Part shown: one piece after another, positions 31,201-43,400 of the stretch
How positions within the stretch are numbered: the stretch's first letter is position 1
How the letters are laid out: the number at the start of each line of letters is the position of its first letter
Position numbers and translations under genes: made by a program
Source: Phalacrocorax aristotelis
Lineage: Eukaryota > Chordata > Aves > Suliformes > Phalacrocoracidae
Assembly (NCBI RefSeq): GCF_949628215.1
Contig: NC_134279.1
Location: 81,275,330 to 81,339,329 of the forward strand
Reading direction: 5' to 3'
DNA: 64,000 nt
Notes under the pieces: generated by a model
What the model was told of the DNA's origin: nothing
What the model saw: only the letters and a program-made list of their open reading frames with translations
Database searches by the model: none

Positions 31201-33481
31201 ACGTCACTTTGCTTTGATTTTTTAGGACAGCTTTGCCCACAAGTGTGAAAGTGTCTTTGTCCGACACAGGCTGACCGGCCAGACCTGAGAACTGACCCTC
31301 AGGGCTCTGCCAAGAGGTTTTGTTGCATGAGGTAGAGGTGTAAACTTCGAGCCCGGAGAAGGTTTGGTATCCCCCAGATGAGATGTCGATATTGATCCTG
31401 CAGATCTCAATGTTGAAGGGAAAAGAGATCGTAACGTGGACTGGAGGTTTGATGAAGTATTCGCTACGGAAACCACGATTTCTCTTGGCAAGGTCTTCGG
31501 AGATCAGATTCTCCACTTCGTAACCATCAGCAGAAATCTGTGTTTCAGGAGAAAATGGGATTTAATTTGAAGCAAGAAAATAAAAGGAATCTAATTCACA
31601 AGCAGTTATGTAGATTCTCAAGACAACATCAGCTAGGAAGCAAGGCTGTGGTTTCACATGCAGTGGAGACAACCCAGGAGATCCCCGCTGCTGAGGCAGA
31701 GCAGACCCGCTCCCACCCTCCTCCAGCCACGCGGTCCCATCCGCTCCCCTCTGCACCCCGACACCTGGCCAGCCATCTGCAGAGCTGACTTAACTGCTAA
31801 AAGAGTGGAAAATTATAGACGGTTTGTGATTTTGGCTGTGTCAGTGAACTAAATCGAGCGGGAGAGCGTGGCTAGGAGTAAAGCACGTGTGCGGGGGGGG
31901 AGATGGGAGTCTCCTGCCTTTCAACAGTGGTGAAACATTAGGTCAGCCTATCCCGCCATGCAGAAACGTGCCCTGAAACACCTGGTTACAGGATCCCAGA
32001 GAAACCTCTGGAGGTCAGGTAGCTGACTGCCTTCTCCTGCTCCGGGATCCTACACATCCCTGAGGGAGATGCATCTAACCCGCCTGGGTCCCACCCCATG
32101 TCTCCCAGAAGACACAATCCCACCCTCTGGTCTGCCCCTGGACAGGCTGGCTCTACCCATTCGTTTTCCTGGAAGCCTTGGGGCCTAAAATCTCTGCAGC
32201 ACTTGCTAAATGAACAGATAACAGGAAGGAATATCTGTTTATTCCACCTGCTTAACACGGTCACCCTACACCCTCCCGATCACGGCGTCACAGCAGAGCT
32301 CAGCAGCGTGGCTGGGTCTCTCAGCACGCCGCCCGGGCGGACGGTCACACCTCTACTCCTGGTTTTACAGCGGAACACTTACAAATCCAAGGCTGTCTTG
32401 GTTTCTGGGGTGTGAGTCAGTGGGGAGACTTACAATTAAAAAATGGCTTTGAATTAAAACCTAGTTAGTATCTAAGAGATTCTGATGATGCTGGGTGAAA
32501 ACATAAGGGCTTGTAGAGTACAGTAACTTCAACAAACATTGTTACGAGCTGTATATTCTGCTGGTCAAAGGGAAAGCTCTAATATTGCAGGGAAAAGGTA
32601 TCTGAACTCAAAGCACACACATGTGTAAGCATGTAACATTGTCTTGTTATGATATCCTGCAAAATCAGGGCTTTTTCCTTCCAGCAATTAGTGTGTGCCG
32701 CATTAGAGCAGTCACAGGTTATACAGCGTCCTAATGCTTCCTAGCAGGGATTGCCCAAAGCACAGACAATTTTGAAGAGTAACTTCTGGGAAACCTCTCA
32801 ATACCTATTTTCTAAAGTACTGAGCCTTCAGCTCCGCTTTATCGCCATGTGAACTGCAGATCCCAAGCACCCAGACACGGGTTCTCCTAATGCTCGCCCA
32901 CCAGTGACCCAAGACTGAAGCGTACAAGGGGAAGGGGATCCAGGAGGACAGATTCCCAACGTCAGTTCACAAAGCCTCCTTGCTGGGAATGACAGGAGAC
33001 TGGTGAGCTTGGAACAGAAAGCTGTGAGAAAACCCACCCAAATCACAACCCTCCCACGTCACTGGAAAAGGATTTTAATTGACAAAAATGCTCCCAGTTC
33101 TGCAGACTAAAGAGCCTACGCCTCACCTAGGCTGGGACTGCATCTGTGCTCAAAGCTGCTGTTGCCAGCGATGTACCCATGTTAAAATCCCTCTTTGAAC
33201 CAGCCAGACCACACAAAATTATGGGAGTTTGCTCCGAGCTGCCTATGCTTTGTTTTCTCAGGGTAGCCTGGCATGGCCAGCCAAAAATCAGTCTTCCAGA
33301 ACCACTGCTAATTATCACAGATGAGGAGTGAACAAGCCCTCCCTGGCCCTAACCAGTCCAGCACGTCACTTCCACCTAACCCCTCCATCCCTCCAGCTCC
33401 CTACAACCCCACGCATCGTTATTTTACCTTGTTGCAGTGGATTCTTGGCTTGAACTGTGGGAGACAGACGTTTATTACCAT
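25297..33481 (-). CDS. UBOX5: UBOX5, U-box and RING-like E3 ubiquitin ligase
   Basis: Coding exons, in transcript order, are 33428-33481 (ATG 33479-33481), 30355-31537, 27253-27414 and 25297-25508 (stop 25297-25299), 536 residues against 541 in human. The N terminus, MVINVCLPQFKPRIHCNK, is on its own small exon whose acceptor lies at 33525-33526. The long exon holds a conserved N-terminal region and then the U-box at about 258-332 (PEEFLDPITLEIMTFPMLLP, DPFTGVAFSQHSQPLPHP). A KKMK stretch with MDCST closes it. The last exon encodes a RING-like finger with Cys/His pairs (CASCGKTF ... LPCGHLMCRPCL ... CGSC) and ends RRVHF. The protein is a nuclear E2-dependent ubiquitin ligase that binds UBE2 enzymes through the U-box. 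Only the coding part is given; a non-coding exon 1 lies at about 44.7 kb. I chose the start because it matches the conserved N terminus. Confidence 0.95.
26365..26612 (+). mobile_element. CR1 LINE 3' fragment in UBOX5 intron
   Basis: This is the only CR1 copy noticed on the plus strand. It runs from GGTTAGGCTGGGCAATAGGA through GAAGCACTTGGACAAGGCCC to the 3' tail GACATTCTGTGATGCTG. It lies in UBOX5 intron 3, antisense to the gene, and is the same subfamily as the copy at 11612. Confidence 0.92.
31538..33427 (-). other. UBOX5 intron 2, nothing recognised
   Basis: I see no gene, CR1 copy or tandem repeat. The sequence has moderate GC content. Short open frames, for example minus 31562-31756, carry no recognisable domain. 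Confidence 0.5.
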
Positions 33482-33524
33482 CTTGGCAGTTGGAGAGAGC
33501 TCACTTTCTGAGCATCAGATTCAG

Positions 33525-36500
33525 CTTGTGAAAAAAAAAAAGGAAGCAGAATAAAGAATGTGAACATCAGTGAACAGTGAAAGGATCTCGTGTTTCAGAG
33601 CCTGTGTGAATTACAAGCTCAGTAGTTCCTAAAATGCAGCTCATATAAGTCCAGGAGATGAAGCCACTATAAACCCAAACAACTGTGGTGGAGAGGTGGG
33701 ATCGAGAGAAAAAAATGCGTTAATATTAATTAGCGAGCCCCTGGAGAAACATCAAAGGGAAAATGGCTATTTTAATTAAAAACCTCTTACCTACGGACAG
33801 ACTAGCAATTAGATCTGAAAGTTTATCAGAGATGCAGGAGGTTTTGTAGATAGAGGAAAGCATCAGAATATCACATGAGGTTGTCCGAGGCATTGGTGTG
33901 AGCTCTCAGAGCCTCCGTCGGAGCCGGAGGACACGGGCTGCTCTGTGACCTGGCCAGGACATCCAGCCCTGGAGCCCCTCACCGCTGCGAGGCGGGAAGA
34001 GCCCGTGTCCGTTCCCACCGCGCGGCCTTGAACCCTGCGTCTTGCCCCTATGCCTGGTTCCCCCCGCAGGCCACATCTATCTGCTGCCTTCAGCGGTTCA
34101 AGGCAGGACCTGCCCACGCTCTCGGACAACACCCAACACGACGAGCTCATACGGGGCCTCTCGGGACGAGGGTAACACCAGCCAGTGCTAACACAGCGCT
34201 GCCTCAAAGAGAAAGGCTGCTTGAGGGCTTCGGGAGCCTCAGATGTAAGCTGTGGTTATTAATAATCGGTATTTAATCATTCCAAGGGAGCAAAGGGCAT
34301 TTAACAGCTCTACAGGAGATTACCTGTGTTCTGAACACCGACGCAGCTGATTCTTCTGACAATGTTCATTAAAGAAACTCAAGTGAATGCACCATCCTTT
34401 CCATTGAAAAAAAGGTGACTCAAATTGGTTATATCAGCTCCCTTTTAAGAATGAAATTATCTGCGAGGTAAGAGTTTTAACCTTACATTAACCTTAGTTT
34501 TAATATGTCATTGCCTTGAGCAACCTTGCAAATCAGGAACCCACGGCTTCCTTCAAGAACAAGCAGCCCTTTAATGATTTTCAGCTGAAGCTGTTAGTTC
34601 AGCCAAAAGGAAACCGGCCTTCTGGGGGCACGTCGGCCCGGCCGCTGGAACGCAGAGCATTAACGAGCTCGCTTTGCCTGCCTGCTACATGCACGGGGGC
34701 AGCCCGCTCTGCGTGTGATCGATCGAACGCAACAGTCTGAAAGGAGAAAGGTGGTATCCGAGGTACAAATCCCACCTATAAAAATCAACACAACAGGAGC
34801 CAAGCCTACAGAGAGCAGAGCTTGAAGGTTGCAATGCCAACGCTTGACCGAAGCAGGCGTGAACGTCAGAAGAGCTGCAGCGGGTCGGACGAGCACCCCT
34901 TCTAGCCGAATATTTGGTCTGGCAGCCATCAGGAGCAATTCCTGCTCCTCAGCAGGGAACGCAGGAATGGGGCAAGGATGAATGCTCCTCCAGTATCACT
35001 TTCCTGGCTTTCTGAGCCTGACGGGCTTCCAGTACAGGGCTGCCTGCAAGGAATTGTTCAACAGGCTTTTGAACTGGTCTGAATTTTGGCACCCACATCT
35101 TGTGGGAGTAAGATTGTCAGTTTAACTACAGGCTGTGTGACGAAGCTACAGCTTTTGGTTCATTTCAAACCTGCTGCCTCGTAAATTCGCTTGGCCCTCC
35201 TAGGACTGGTATTACAGAAAATGGCAAATGAACTCTGATGCCTTTCCAGGAACGACGCAAGATTTGCCCTCTCTTCTGTTTCTCCTCACATCTCCTTTTC
35301 CTGGGCTGAACACTTCTCCATATCCCTTCCAACCTGACCGCACCGGTGAATTCGCATTCAGCAAGTCTCGGCAAGACCTTCCCTGAACGAAGGGGAGCGC
35401 GGCGAGGCACCTTCACCTCCGCATCCCTGCAAACTCTTTGCTTTAAGAACTCACTTCTCACGAGCCACCGTCTACCGAGATCCTGCCTACGGTGGATGCC
35501 AAATTCTCCTGCGGACCTTGCGGTCGCGCAGCCTCCTCTTTGGCAGTGCTGCCTCACGCCACGCAAACCACGGATGGGTGCAAGCCATTCCTCAGGACAG
35601 ACTCACGCCTTCTTCCAAGCGTAAGGCTGAGGTTGCATCCTAAATCTATCCTTTTCTACCACGCTCTTAATACTCTGTGGCAATTAGCTCTGCTTAATTA
35701 CAAACAATTTATTCTCTCGCTAAACTTGCTGTCTTTCAGTTCAGCTGCTCCTTGTTCTGTAGCACGAGGAGCTATGTATGTATATACAGGTATAGTTTAT
35801 AGGACTCTCTCCTGCCTGTTTAAGAGCCTGTCAGACTTAAAACAACTCAGACTAATTTTCCAGGTTCAACATCTCAGTACAAAAACGCATTATTCCACCT
35901 ATCCAAGACACTGCTCTCCCTTCTTCTGAAATGCTCTGCTGCACTCCTGCTTCGCAGCAGAAGTTGGTCACTGAGATGCTTTCAGCCAGGGCTGTGTTTT
36001 TTTACTCTTCCCATGAAAACACAACTCAGAAGATAGAAAGTGGGGATTGAAGGGACAGATTAAATGGAATGAGATTAGGACTACGCTTCCATGTAAAGAA
36101 GGAAAGTAAGGACTGGCTGGACACATTGTGATGGGCCTGGCTGAGGCCAGAGAAGCAGGCTGGGGACTAGAATCAGCAGGGACAGGCAAAAGCAGGTGAG
36201 AGAAGAGATCAGAGGAGCAGCCAGGATCAGATGGGGACAGTGAGCCCAGGACCCCTCTGGCAAGGAGCCTGGGCTGAAGCAAGAGCTGGGGAAATGCAGA
36301 CTAAAAAGGTCTGGAAGAAGAATAGGATGGGGCAGTGGATGTCTCTGCCCACAGCTACTGCTGCCTTTACGCCCCAAACTGGCATGGAGGTCTCCTGTGC
36401 TAGCAACAACCCAGGCGGTTGTGGCACAAAGGGGGTTCTGAGTTTACGAACTCTTTACAAATACAACACCCACAAAACCGCGTAACCGAAGTCATTACCC

Positions 36501-37735
36501 ATCAAAACAAACGACTCAAAGACCATGACTGTCTTCCATCATGAGATGGACATCCATCAGGATGTCACACAGCTGTCCCATCTCTCTTGGGTGCGTGCCT
36601 TCCCTAACATGAACAAAGACCTTTCGACCGAGGCAGTGAAATGCAGACCTGAAGGACTGCACTCTGTACTTTTCTATGCCAGCAAGACCCTCTGTCGTCT
36701 TGCACAAGTCATTTAAAACCAGGCTTTCTGGAGCTGGTCACCAAGCGCCTTCCTGGCGCCCCTCACGTGGCTAGGGAGCTGCTGCAATAAGGAAGTGGAG
36801 ATTGAACTAAGGTGCTCCGTAACGCTGAGTATTTGAGGGAGGGGAAAAAACCCACCCAAACATTTTAAACAGGGCAGCCAAAATGAGCTAATACACACTA
36901 TCTGTCCTGGGACAGGAACCGGCTTAGCGCCACCCCTCTTCCTCATCTTCCACCTCAGACACCTTGAAATGCTGCGCTGCAAAACAGCCAGGACAGCTCA
37001 GCTGCCCTTGTGGTGGGAATGGGAGTTTCACCTGCTGCTCCACGTGAAATAATCCCTACAGCTCTGGTCAGATGCAGAGCACCCCATATACCTCAGAAAA
37101 CGTCCTTCGTCTTGGAGAGAAATGCCACTTGAAAACTCAGGAAGAAACCAGCAACTCTGTCCTCAGAACGGCGTGCAGGAATTGGACACCAGGCCCCATC
37201 CTGAGCAAGAAAATAACACGATGAGCCACGTAACGGAGGGTGAAACCAGCTGCCTCCAGAGCAGATACCCCGCACAGCTGGAGTTTGCACAGGAGTCATT
37301 GTCACCCAGGCAGGGGAATCAAGGTGGATTTGTGGGCCCCATTTGGCGGCGGACAGTTTCAACAGGGTCAACGGGATGCAAATCCTCTCTGCCAGGCATC
37401 TCAGAGCTGAGCGAGAAATTAATGTCTCAGGGTCAGAGCACCACAGCCCTCAGCCCCAGCTTCCATCTCACCACCCAGCCTTCACCCTCCATCCTGCTCA
37501 CGCACAGCTCCTAAAGGAGAAGCTCTGACTGCGTGCCCACCGGCCCCAGCTCGATGCCAATGGGAACAGTAAGGAAATACGTGTTCCTGGCACCCTGTGT
37601 CAGCTTTGTGACTAAAAATCACCCCAAATCTCTCCCAAATACCACGACAACTCTCAGAAAGTCACCAAATCCATCCACTTTCATTTAAGGCGGAGGAAAA
37701 AGTAATCATGGAGAAAAATGAATACAATAGTAGTT
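33525..37735 (-). other. UBOX5 intron 1, part between UBOX5 exon 2 and FASTKD5
   Basis: About 4.2 kb of intronic DNA with no recognised gene or mobile element. An A run at 33530-33542 is the T-rich tract of the UBOX5 exon 2 acceptor. Longer open frames (35165-35566 minus, 35492-35929 plus) show no protein family. Confidence 0.45.
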
Positions 37736-37741
37736 TTTATT
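37736..37741 (-). other. FASTKD5: FASTKD5 poly(A) signal AATAAA
   Basis: TTTATT on the plus strand reads AATAAA on the minus strand, 211 bases after the FASTKD5 stop. The sequence between is AT-rich and fits a short 3' UTR. Confidence 0.75.
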
Positions 37742-37952
37742 TGTCATGGAAGCACCTGAGATCTATGTACAAAAGGAGAGCGCGAGACACAGGACTGTCA
37801 GAAAAGCAGCCTGGGCTAACCTAGCAAGGCAGCCTGAGCACATAAAGCATCCACCAAAAACTTAACCAACACTCAGAGACCATTTTCATCAGTAATCAGA
37901 AAGAGATGCACGTGGGAGGCTGTGCCAGCCTCTGAGCAAGCAGCACACCAGA

Positions 37953-40409
37953 CTAACCAGTCCCACTAAGCAGCGCTGGGTTGAACACTTTGTAATGGAG
38001 GTAGCTCAGTTTCTCTGAACGCGTGCGTCTGAGCAGGGGAAACCATTCCCAGAAGGGGAGCTCAACCACTACGTACCCCAGCTGCCGCAGCTGCCGCCGT
38101 TTCAGAGAGTGCAGCCCCAAGAGCCGCTTTGAGTGGTAGCAGTAGTGGTTTCGGTTGGACACCTGAATAGCCAGTTTCACGCCCTGAGGCTGCTGATTCA
38201 GTGTGAGAGTCGGGGGGGCTTCAAGACAGCGCCCTGATTTAGGCTCAACTTGCAGTCTGTCATCTGCACTAAGAGCAGCACGATCCCCCGTGCGTGGTGT
38301 TCGTGCTTCCCCTCTCTCCTGACCGGGAGTCCTGGCTTCATTTTCCAGTTCTGCAGGGGACTGGCTATTACATCTCCCTTTTATAAGCTGAGTCATTAAG
38401 TCATCTGTCAGACTAACTCCGATGTCTTTTAGTTTTTTATCTGCAACAGGGTCTTTTAAGTTGAAAGGGATGGGTTGTCCATCCATGGCCAAATGAACCT
38501 CCAGATCACTCGATCTCGTGTGAGGCAGGATCATGTGGTTCTTCACGTACACGGGGCCACCTAACATGCTCTCGAGAAGAGATGTGGCTTGCACAATTTC
38601 AGGCCTGACATAGATTTCCTGCTCTGCAAAATTCAAAGCCATCTCAGTCATCTCTTGGTAAAGCTGAGGTGGAAGGCGGTTGCCTTCGTAGCTCGGGCAC
38701 TCAATTTCAACACTCTTACTAAGAGTGAACAGGTCCTTTCTGAGCTCATATTTACTCCCTCTCGTTTTCTGGACAAACTTATCCCTCAAAGCATAGTCTA
38801 TCAGCTCCTCTGGAAAGCGTTTGACAAACGCCAGGCCAAGCAAACCAGTAAGGAGATGCTCCGGAAACTTGGCAAATTCATGGAGTTTTCTATGCATCTG
38901 CTCTATCAGGCTGGAATAAAACTCTTCCTCATTTGGAGGTTCATAGTCCAGGCACCCAAACGACCACAAGAACTTGGCAGCGTCTTTGCTTCGGCAGTAG
39001 GTCACCTTAGAAGGCAAAGACATGGCTACGGCAGCCATAACGCCTTCGTCAAAGTAGTGAAGGGACGAACAGGTAAGAGTGATGTGCATGATGCCCTGGA
39101 CGTTTATTGTAGGAATCTGAGCGGGAATACCCTTCCCGAGTTCCTTCAAGAGGGGTAAGTGGATAATGCGAGTGTAGCGGAGCATTTTAAGCACGTTCAC
39201 CAAAGCATAAGGGCTCATGTCTCCCATCTGCAGGGAGACTTTGTCTGCGATTCTCTTCATGACATGGTCAGAGATACCACTGAGGGACTTGAAGAGCCCC
39301 AAGCAGATAGCACCCACCTCCTCCAAGGTGAAGGAGTCCAAGTGCTTCAAAATCATGCTCTCCACCTTCTGCATCAAGTCTGTGGGCGACCTCCGGCCTT
39401 CGCCTATGATATAAACGAGCTGAACAAACTGGGGCAAAGTGAGGTCTTTCCAGTGCATGTTGGCATAGCTGAACAAAATGCTCAGGTAGGAAGGCACGCT
39501 ACGCTCCAGGCAGCGCCAGCAATCAGCCACCAGCAGCAGCTGGTCTAGGGTCATGTCCCACACCCGCCGGCAGAATTCGTCCTCGCACGCGTTCAGCAGA
39601 GGGTGGGTGGGTGGAACAACCAAACAAATGCAAGCCTTTAAAATATCGATGAGGTCCGAGGTACTGAACAAGCAGATGTTTTTGGCAGCATCGCAACACA
39701 GCTTATTAAAACTGGGTTTGGACACCAGTGCCGCGTGTTCTTCCACTGGTAAACAACTCAGCTTGTGAAAATAATCTGTGATAGTTCCTGGGCTCTGGCT
39801 GCCCTTACATTCGGCCACACTGTGTAAAATTGAGTCAGCTTCTTCTAAAGGAAGGGTCTCTATCGGCTCGGACTTGTCATAGCTGAGAGATCTGTACTCA
39901 GGCCTCCCCCTCTGAAACAGACGAGGGTCCTCCTTGGAGTCGTGCATTTCCATCTTTTCATTTTCTGCCTCCTCCTTGGCTTGTGCCACAGGGAGCCGCG
40001 CCAAGACGGTCTGCTTGAGGAGCGGTTTGGCCCTGGGCTTTGGCAGGGCAGTTTGGAGGGGTGGCAAAGCTTGAGAAGGGGCGGTACTGAATAGATGCTG
40101 AACCTGTGCAGTGCCAGGGCCGGTGAAAGCGTCGCTGAGAGCCTGGCCACCGCTCCTAGCAGCGTGCTGCTGGGAGGCAGCTCTGCTTTTGGTGTAGGCA
40201 GATGGATTATACGGTACTCTGTAGTCCAGCGGATTCAGCAACTGGATTGTAGCCACAGATTCCATTCCGGTGTTGTCTGTTTCTGGGTTCTCCTCCTTTT
40301 TCTGCTTAGTTTTGCTGCTTCCGCTCTCGGCCTTGCACTTGGCTGTAGTTGAAAATGTAGTCACCCTGCTCAGCCTTGGAAATCTTCGGCATATTAGCAC
40401 TGTAGCCAT
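37953..40409 (-). CDS. FASTKD5: FASTKD5, FAST kinase domain-containing protein 5 (mitochondrial RNA processing)
   Basis: A single uninterrupted coding exon of 818 residues (human about 764), ATG at 40407-40409. The N terminus (MATVLICRRFPRLSRVTTFS) is basic and hydroxylated without acids, as in a mitochondrial presequence. A low-conservation linker to about 150 is followed by the helical-repeat FASTK region, with FAST_1 at about 370-470 and FAST_2 at about 530-640. A variable acidic/Arg stretch separates these from a C-terminal RAP domain at about 745-805 (VKLAIQVSNRNHYCYHSKRL ... LGYVVVELPFWEW). The protein works in mitochondrial RNA granules and is needed to mature the non-canonical junctions not flanked by tRNAs, such as MT-CO1. 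A 3' splice site at 40448-40449 precedes 38 bases of 5' UTR, so the mRNA has an upstream exon, most likely the one at 44.7 kb shared with UBOX5. The gene lies wholly in UBOX5 intron 1. Confidence 0.97.
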   Translation of the reverse strand: MATVLICRRFPRLSRVTTFSTTAKCKAESGSSKTKQKKEENPETDNTGMESVATIQLLNPLDYRVPYNPSAYTKSRAASQQHAARSGGQALSDAFTGPGTAQVQHLFSTAPSQALPPLQTALPKPRAKPLLKQTVLARLPVAQAKEEAENEKMEMHDSKEDPRLFQRGRPEYRSLSYDKSEPIETLPLEEADSILHSVAECKGSQSPGTITDYFHKLSCLPVEEHAALVSKPSFNKLCCDAAKNICLFSTSDLIDILKACICLVVPPTHPLLNACEDEFCRRVWDMTLDQLLLVADCWRCLERSVPSYLSILFSYANMHWKDLTLPQFVQLVYIIGEGRRSPTDLMQKVESMILKHLDSFTLEEVGAICLGLFKSLSGISDHVMKRIADKVSLQMGDMSPYALVNVLKMLRYTRIIHLPLLKELGKGIPAQIPTINVQGIMHITLTCSSLHYFDEGVMAAVAMSLPSKVTYCRSKDAAKFLWSFGCLDYEPPNEEEFYSSLIEQMHRKLHEFAKFPEHLLTGLLGLAFVKRFPEELIDYALRDKFVQKTRGSKYELRKDLFTLSKSVEIECPSYEGNRLPPQLYQEMTEMALNFAEQEIYVRPEIVQATSLLESMLGGPVYVKNHMILPHTRSSDLEVHLAMDGQPIPFNLKDPVADKKLKDIGVSLTDDLMTQLIKGRCNSQSPAELENEARTPGQERGEARTPRTGDRAALSADDRLQVEPKSGRCLEAPPTLTLNQQPQGVKLAIQVSNRNHYCYHSKRLLGLHSLKRRQLRQLGYVVVELPFWEWFPLLRRTRSEKLSYLHYKVFNPALLSGTG

Positions 40410-40447
40410 GGATCACAATTTACTGGGGTCAGAATTGCTTCCAGGTA

Positions 40448-43400
40448 CTGAAAAAAGGGCAGACGAAGAATGAGTGGCTTCCACCTAACACGGAGCACTT
40501 TTTAATCTATCCTTTACGCTACCACAAGTGAGGTGATGCCAGCATTTCCCCCAGCCAGGGCGGCTGTTTCCCTGCAAAGCCGTAAGGCAGCAGCTATCAA
40601 ACATCACCTCATGCAAAGGCAGTTCAAGACAATCACCCAGGTGACCCGACATACCCAAAGTCGGGGTACATGGCAGGTGGGCATTACCTGCTGCTCAGCA
40701 GCTACAGGTAACCTGGCAGAGACTGTGGGAGTTAAGGAAAAAGTAATCTCTTTTTCATTTTTAAGAGACCCAAACTGTTTTTCTTTCATTCTAAAGCACA
40801 AAAACATATTTTTGCAGTAGCGCTGCAGCTTCAAGAGGCTTTATGTATTCAAACAGAGCATTCTGCTACTTCGGTCACCATCGTCTGAAACACCAACCAC
40901 CACCCACAAAGCTGTTGAAATATCCAGGGTGCCGCACTGCTCTCTGCGCCTGGAGACAGCGTGTGGAGCAAAGTTTCCTCAAAACCAGCTCACAGAGTGA
41001 ATGCTGTCCCATAACCTGCAGATGGAGGTTAGCTGAAAGGAGAAACGTGGCCCCAGAATAAAGTCAGGGAAGAGTACGGCAGAAGTAACACAAATCATTA
41101 CGAGATGCTGCATCCTGAGTTGCGAAGCAGAGGGAACAGAGCTTTATGCTTCAGACCTGGGAGCATTTCCCATAGTTTTAGGGTACAGAAGGCTTAAAAA
41201 TGCCATGTGCCTTCCTAACTCCTGCCTAAACCAGCTACAGCACACAGGGCGAGGATGAGAAATTTGTCAGGAGTTAAGCTGTGCGCTGCCAGCCTGCACA
41301 AGCTGCCAAATGAGCCTGTTTACGATGATTCAGATGCCGATTAAAAAGAAACCCACCAGGTCAGCGCTCTGCCTAACACACCCTTATCCCACCACATGTG
41401 GCCAACCCCAAAGATGCGTTAGACCAGGTATTTTCCACTTCTTTAAAATCCCTTGCACTCTCACTAACAAGAAATCCAGAAAGCCTGGCAGAGATGCTGC
41501 AACTGTGAGATGCGTTAGCTTCTGTGCTCCCCATGTCGGGGAAATAAATCCTTTACGGGCACCCCTGAGCTCTGCTTATAGGCACGGCTTCCTGATTAGG
41601 TCTACATCAAGACGTCGAATCAGTGCAGGCAAACTCAGTTTTGCACCAGCAAAATGGATATCCTGGGGAAAGAAGAGGTGGGGTAAATGCTCTGGCTTTG
41701 GGATACCCAAACAGGAGGGGGCTGCAGTGGGATGGGGCATCACATCCAGCTCTGGCTGAACATAAAGTGGATTTTTCTTGAGTACAAGAATCCCCATGTC
41801 TCTTGTGACCCATGAGATGCTCTGCTGCTGCATCACAAGGGCAAAGCATCAGCTCCTCTCAAGAACGGATGAGATGGGGAGGGAGGGAGGATGGGGAGAG
41901 TCAAAGTGATGGCCTTTGCTCCCGCTCGGTGCCAGATGCGGGGCACTGCCTGTTGGGAGGATGATTCCCTGCAGCAGCTTGGCCGCTCTTGTGCACCCTG
42001 AACTCTCCTACAGCACCAAAAGCATTAAGAGCAAACAGGTGGGCAAGACTGCTCTGATCTGGCACAGGCACAAGCAGCCTGCTGCTCTCTGCAGGCTGCT
42101 TTCTCACCAGGTAGCTTTACCTCCGTCTTGTCGGGGCTCGGCTTGTGTCTGAGGACAGGATCTCAGCACAGAGCTGGCACAGGAGCACTCCCAATCTGCT
42201 CCAGAAAGTCAAGTGGCTCAATTCAGCCTTCTGGGATCAGCCGTGTCGACTTGCACTGAGGCAGCTGAGGAGACCTGGCACCCTCTGCCCCACGGCCGGA
42301 GCGTGGGGCAGCCACTGACAGCTGGTGGGGGAGGAGGAGCTGCCGGAGCAACAGAAGAGGTGAAAAAAGCAGTGTGGGTGGAGAGCAGGGGGCTCTGGGG
42401 AGAAAAAAAAAGGGAGGGCAAGCTGAAATGAAGATTTCTGGAGACAGCCACATAAGGAGGAGGGTACAAGAAAGAGGCCAATGAGTTTTTAGATGACTAG
42501 TAAATGGCTAATAAATATTGTGAGACACTCGAGGCCCACTAAACTTGTTGGGCATCTTCCCTGTATCTCAAAGCACACCACGAGGCAGCCCCATGGCGCA
42601 GGATCAGGCTCTGCTCTGCAGGCCCCACGCACTGCTGAGCCTTGCGGCTGTGCTACTCCCCGCCAGCCAGGCCGTAGCTGTCCCCTTCCAGCGTGAGAAG
42701 TCAAATCACGACAGGCAGGAGAGACTCTACCCCTTCCTGACTGTCTTGGGAGTGGGGAAACAGAAAAGCTGCCTCAGAGCCAGGACGGTAAAACCCCAGC
42801 AAAGAGCTGTGACACTGCGGCACAGCCCAGGCCTCACAAAGCCATCATCATCAGCGAGCAGGAGCTGGATTTCAAAGCTCTCCCATTTAGCATGTAGAAA
42901 TGTTTTATGAAAATATAATTTCTGGCTCTACTGGCTGCAACATCCAGCCTGAGCCAGCCGCAATGACAAGATGCCGTCTTTGTGTGGTTGGAGACAGGCA
43001 GCCGTGAAGCAGGCAAGGCTCAGATCTGCACCGTGGCTGGGGGAAGGAGACCCTATCCCTGCTGACACCATCTCCTCATCTAGCACCTCGCAAGAGCTTG
43101 TCCTGGAGGGGCTGGTTCAAGCTGCAAGAACAACCTTGGACATGAGGAGGTTTATCCCACCTAGGCTCTCCAAGAGGCTTTCTCATCTGACTCTATTTTG
43201 CATGTCTTTTACTTATTTTTCTATTACTGAGAGACAGGCAAGCACTACTGACAGACAGGCCATTTATTTAAAGCATGCTCTATTTGCTGTTGGAAGGTGA
43301 TGTGCTACTTATGAAATCCGGTACCCTGCCATTACCAGAACCACCCCTCCTGGCAGTGACAGCCCCACTTCAAAGACAAGAGAACCAAAGTCACAGCACT

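Noticed and set aside
38589-39158. 189-codon plus-strand frame opposite FASTKD5
   Set aside because: It is antisense to a strongly conserved coding exon, with no own motif or splice sites.
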